A DNA stretch of 64,000 nucleotides, from positions 1-64,000 of the forward strand of contig CAZIQF010000003.1 of assembly GCA_964541525.1 (NCBI GenBank), given 5' to 3'. This stretch comes from UBA1737 sp964541525. Lineage in GTDB: Bacteria; Bacillota_I; Bacilli_A; ML615J-28; CAG-313. Below are positions 61,202 to 64,000 of this stretch, piece by piece (positions within the stretch are counted from its first letter, which is position 1; every line of letters begins with the position of its first letter). A program made the position numbers and the translations under genes. A model generated the notes under the pieces. That model ran no database searches and was not told the origin of the DNA. It saw only the letters and a list, made by a program, of their open reading frames with translations.

Positions 61202-62203
61202 ATGAAAAATCTAAAAGCTAACATTATTATTATTTTTTCCCTTTTCATCAATACTTCAGTAGTTATCACGCCAGTAATGGTTACTGCATTACAAGCTAAA
61301 AATTTTTTAGTCTTATTTTTAAATTTACTTTTTATCATTGCTTTTTTATTAATCTTTAATTTTGATTACTTTAAATTGAAATGGTTAATAAATTCAAGAG
61401 TTTTAAAATATGTAAATATTATTTATTTATTAATTGCGATGATTTCAATTGTTGCAGGAGTAACATTATTAATTAATAATCTTTATTACTTAAAGACTCC
61501 TTTAACCGTTGTTACATTTGCTTTAATGTTTATAACTATGATTATTGCTTTTAATAAAAAACGAAATTTTCTTAATTTATTCTTTATTTTATTTGCTATT
61601 TCATTATTAACGATTTTACTTTTCGGCTTAATTTTCCCTAAAAGTTTAATCAAATTAAATTTTACTATGGTTAATTTTAAAATTCCTTATTTAGCTGTTT
61701 ATTTAATTTTACTCCTTGATTTAATCTATTATAAATTTTATTTTACAACCAGGGATTTTAACTTTTCTTTTAAAAAGCAAATTTTAACAATTATTTTAAC
61801 TTTTTTAGTTATAAGTTATTTCACCTACAAAGATTTAACAATTAGTCACTTAGAATTTAATCATTTATATTTTCCCAATTTGCTTAAATACCGAGTAGCT
61901 GGATGCCTTCTAGATGTTCATTTAGATTTTATTATTATTATTTGGATTTTGCTTGGCTGTATTTTTAAATGTGTTTTATATGGTGATTTAACGAGAATTA
62001 TATTCAAAAAGAAAAAAAATGAAAAATTCTATATTACATTTTTTTTCATTATTTTCTTTATTACTAATACGATTACTAATAATGTTAACAAAGATAATCT
62101 TTTATTGGATATAATGTTACAAATTAGTAGTATAGTGGCTTTGATAACTATTATATTGTTAGGAGGATACTATGTCGCTTGCCGAATACATCAAAAAGAA
62201 TAA
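61202..62203 (+). CDS. Germinant receptor B-subunit-like permease
   Basis: A 333-residue protein with about ten transmembrane helices and little soluble sequence, in the layout of GerAB/GerKB spore-germination permeases (APC superfamily). Motifs are poorly conserved, so the call rests on topology and on the GerA- and GerC-type genes that follow. AAAGG precedes the ATG. It overlaps the next gene by 32 bases. Confidence 0.75.
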   Translation: MKNLKANIIIIFSLFINTSVVITPVMVTALQAKNFLVLFLNLLFIIAFLLIFNFDYFKLKWLINSRVLKYVNIIYLLIAMISIVAGVTLLINNLYYLKTPLTVVTFALMFITMIIAFNKKRNFLNLFFILFAISLLTILLFGLIFPKSLIKLNFTMVNFKIPYLAVYLILLLDLIYYKFYFTTRDFNFSFKKQILTIILTFLVISYFTYKDLTISHLEFNHLYFPNLLKYRVAGCLLDVHLDFIIIIWILLGCIFKCVLYGDLTRIIFKKKKNEKFYITFFFIIFFITNTITNNVNKDNLLLDIMLQISSIVALITIILLGGYYVACRIHQKE

Positions 62204-63497
62204 ATATCGTCTAGATTTAGTATATGGTGAACTAGAAAATATTCAATTTTTATTTTTAAAGAATGGGATTAATCTTGATTTATGGCAAAAAAGTTTTCTT
62301 CCTAATCTAAATAAACCTGATTTAGAAACTTTAGCACCGGGATTAATTACTGAAATTAAGATTAAAACATACGATAACTATGACCGATTATTAGGACAAG
62401 GAAACCTACTATTATTAAAAGATGATAATGAATATAGTATTTTTTTAAGTCAAATTGCCAAAAGGAGTCCTGAAGATAGTTTAGTCGATCCATCTAATTT
62501 ATTAGGTTCAAGGGATTGTTTTAATGAATTATTAGCTGACAATCGGAATCTAATTCGCAAAAGAATTAAGAGTAATGAGTTAATTTTTTTAGAATATACA
62601 ATTGGTAATTTAACCAAAACTGAATTAAATCTTGTTTATATTGATAAATTAGTAGATTATTCGATTTTAAATGATTTAAAAAAAATTATAAAAGATAATA
62701 TTGATCAAAACATTACATCAATTGTTGATGTCAATAAAATTATCACGCCTAAACCTAAACTAGTTCCATCTTTGGAAATTACTGCTAATCCTGAAACTGT
62801 ATCTAATGCTTTACTCAATGGTCGAATTGTTGTGTTAGTTGATAATAATCCTAATTGTTTAATTATTCCAACAACATTATTTGAATTAACCGAAAATATT
62901 AATGAAACTAATAGTCCAATTTATACCACAATCTTTAATCGTCTGTTCGTTTTGCTGTTTCTGTTTATTTCCCTTTTTTCATTAGGATTATTTATTGTTT
63001 TATCTTGTCACCATCCTGAAGCTCTAACTACGGTCTTTATTGCCAATCTTCAATTAACTGAGCGAGGAACAATTTTTCCATTGTTTTTGGAAATCATCAT
63101 TGTCTTAATTTTATTTGAATTTTATCGACAACTGACGTCAAGAAGCCCGCTTTCGTTTGTTCAAAACATTATTATCATCTTTGGTGGAATCTTTATTGGC
63201 CAAAATGCTATTGAATCAAGTTTAATCGGTTCAATCGGAATTTTAATTGCTTCTTTATCATTTGTTTCAAGTTTTGCAGTCACAAATAATCCTTATTTAA
63301 TCACATCTTTTAGTCTTTTCCGCTTATTTATTTTAATTATGTCCTATATTTTGGGAATTATTGGTTTCATTTTAAGCAGTATTATTGTAATTGATTATTT
63401 AGTTAATATCGAAATTTTTAAATCACCATATTTATCACCTTTCATACCTTTCAATAAACAAAAAATTTATGCATGGTTCAAACCATCAAAGGAGTAG
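62172..63497 (+). CDS. Germinant receptor A subunit (GerA family)
   Basis: A 441-residue protein. A soluble N-terminal half (about 1-255) contains LLGSRDCFNELLADNRNLIRKRI, the family's GSRDGFxE...NxxLIRxRI element with Cys for Gly. The C-terminal half has about five transmembrane helices and ends SPYLSPFIPFNKQ. AGGAGG precedes the ATG. Together with the genes on both sides it forms a receptor operon that would sense germinants in the spore inner membrane. Confidence 0.88.
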   Translation: MSLAEYIKKNKYRLDLVYGELENIQFLFLKNGINLDLWQKSFLPNLNKPDLETLAPGLITEIKIKTYDNYDRLLGQGNLLLLKDDNEYSIFLSQIAKRSPEDSLVDPSNLLGSRDCFNELLADNRNLIRKRIKSNELIFLEYTIGNLTKTELNLVYIDKLVDYSILNDLKKIIKDNIDQNITSIVDVNKIITPKPKLVPSLEITANPETVSNALLNGRIVVLVDNNPNCLIIPTTLFELTENINETNSPIYTTIFNRLFVLLFLFISLFSLGLFIVLSCHHPEALTTVFIANLQLTERGTIFPLFLEIIIVLILFEFYRQLTSRSPLSFVQNIIIIFGGIFIGQNAIESSLIGSIGILIASLSFVSSFAVTNNPYLITSFSLFRLFILIMSYILGIIGFILSSIIVIDYLVNIEIFKSPYLSPFIPFNKQKIYAWFKPSKE

Positions 63498-63498
63498 T

Positions 63499-64000
63499 AT
63501 GAAAAATAAATTATTAATTTTTATGATGTTATTCTTTCTTTGCTGTTTTATAATTTTTGATAATGATTATATTGATATTACACATATGACTTATATTTCC
63601 AGTATTGGCATTAATTATAATGAAGAATCTAATAAGGTAGAAATATACGCCTATATTTTTAATAACTTTTCTTTAAGCAAAAGTGAATATAACACTGGTA
63701 GTTCTACTGAACAAGCAAAATCAATTTACAGTGAAGCTGATAACACGAAAGATGCTTTTTTTAATCTCGCCAATACTTCACATACAAGCATTGATTATAG
63801 CCATATTGAATCCTTAATTATTCATACATCATATTTTCAGGAAGACTTTTTAAAAGAGTTAATTGATTTTTTAAGTAATCATCCTAAATTTTATGCCAAA
63901 TTTTATGTTTATGTCACTAATAATACGATTAAAGATATTTACAATATTGATTATTTTAATGATACATCTAGTTATTACACCATTATTACTGATCATAAAA
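63499..64000 (+). CDS. Germinant receptor C-subunit-like protein, cut by window end
   Basis: An ATG with GGAG 3 bases upstream opens a frame of 167 codons that continues past the window. The N-terminal hydrophobic leader (MMLFFLCCFIIF) is followed by DITHMTYISSIGINYNEESNKVE, the opening typical of GerC-type subunits, and HIESLIIHTSYF resembles the family's HxxxLxxSE region. GerC proteins are usually lipoproteins; here Cys15-Cys16 lack the Gly or Ala before Cys. It starts 1 base after the gerA-type stop. Confidence 0.75.
   Translation, partial: MKNKLLIFMMLFFLCCFIIFDNDYIDITHMTYISSIGINYNEESNKVEIYAYIFNNFSLSKSEYNTGSSTEQAKSIYSEADNTKDAFFNLANTSHTSIDYSHIESLIIHTSYFQEDFLKELIDFLSNHPKFYAKFYVYVTNNTIKDIYNIDYFNDTSSYYTIITDHK

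Noticed and set aside
1..64000. CRISPR arrays, insertion sequences, prophage, tRNA or rRNA genes
   Set aside because: No regularly spaced repeats, transposase or integrase-like proteins, or cloverleaf or rRNA-like stretches were recognised by eye; covariance-model searches were not possible.

Overview
The window is AT-rich (roughly 30% G+C by eye), gene-dense DNA from a low-GC Bacillota. It has strong Shine-Dalgarno sites, TATAAT-type promoters and U-tract terminators. UGA is used as a stop (for example at the end of phoH) and Trp is TGG, so this is not a code-4 mycoplasma. Cell-wall genes (diaminopimelate decarboxylase, DacF, a muramoyl amidase) and a full set of endospore-type genes point to an endospore-related Bacilli or Erysipelotrichia-like lineage with a compact genome. 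The taxonomic placement is inference. No tRNA, rRNA, CRISPR array, insertion sequence or prophage was recognised, and no stretch above 300 bases lacks a gene.

Layout. 0-6.8 kb (minus): rluD, lspA, a small membrane protein, the PDZ/Lon protease ylbL, comEB, a Cys-rich mini membrane protein, and aspS-hisS behind a compact T-box leader. 6.9-11.5 kb (minus): dinB, an HtrA lipoprotein protease and a two-component system. 11.7-13.5 kb (plus): rarA and a zinc-ribbon membrane protein. 13.5-23 kb (minus): a degenerate FtsK/SpoIIIE-like protein, rpmG, an Fe-alcohol dehydrogenase, twin cyclophilins, luxS, and a classic recO-yqzL-era-cdd-ybeY-phoH housekeeping block. 23-29.5 kb (minus): two ABC ATPase-permease fusions and an RNase J of J2 type. 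29.6-35.6 kb (minus): dacF, spoIIAA-spoIIAB-sigF and spoVAC-D-E-F. 35.7-38.2 kb: spoVB and small membrane proteins. 38.2-47.4 kb (minus): a NadC-like pseudoenzyme, an SPFH/zinc-ribbon pair, glpK, membrane proteins, and an ECF sigma/anti-sigma/vWA lipoprotein operon. 47.5-51.9 kb (plus): udk, degV, an acetyltransferase, a LysM amidase and ylbJ. 51.8-61 kb (minus): coaD, rsmD, a degenerate HNH protein, lysA, dut, pyk, pepT, pdp and ssb. 61.2-64 kb (plus): a gerB-gerA-gerC germinant receptor operon running off the window end.

The sporulation genes form a coherent programme. SpoIIAA/SpoIIAB/SigF form the forespore partner-switch. SpoVAC-D-Eb-F form the dipicolinate channel, with a sigma-G-like promoter of their own after a terminator. 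DacF and SpoVB handle spore peptidoglycan, YlbJ is a mother-cell membrane protein, and GerB/A/C sense germinants. The spoIIA operon appears to use a near-consensus sigma-A promoter.

The most unusual signals are a cluster of conserved-fold proteins that have lost catalytic residues while their frames stay open (FtsK/SpoIIIE-like, NadC-like, HNH-like, RNase J2-like), three genes whose ribosome-binding site lies in a hairpin ending at or close to the start codon, and the SpoIIA/SpoVA promoter arrangement.
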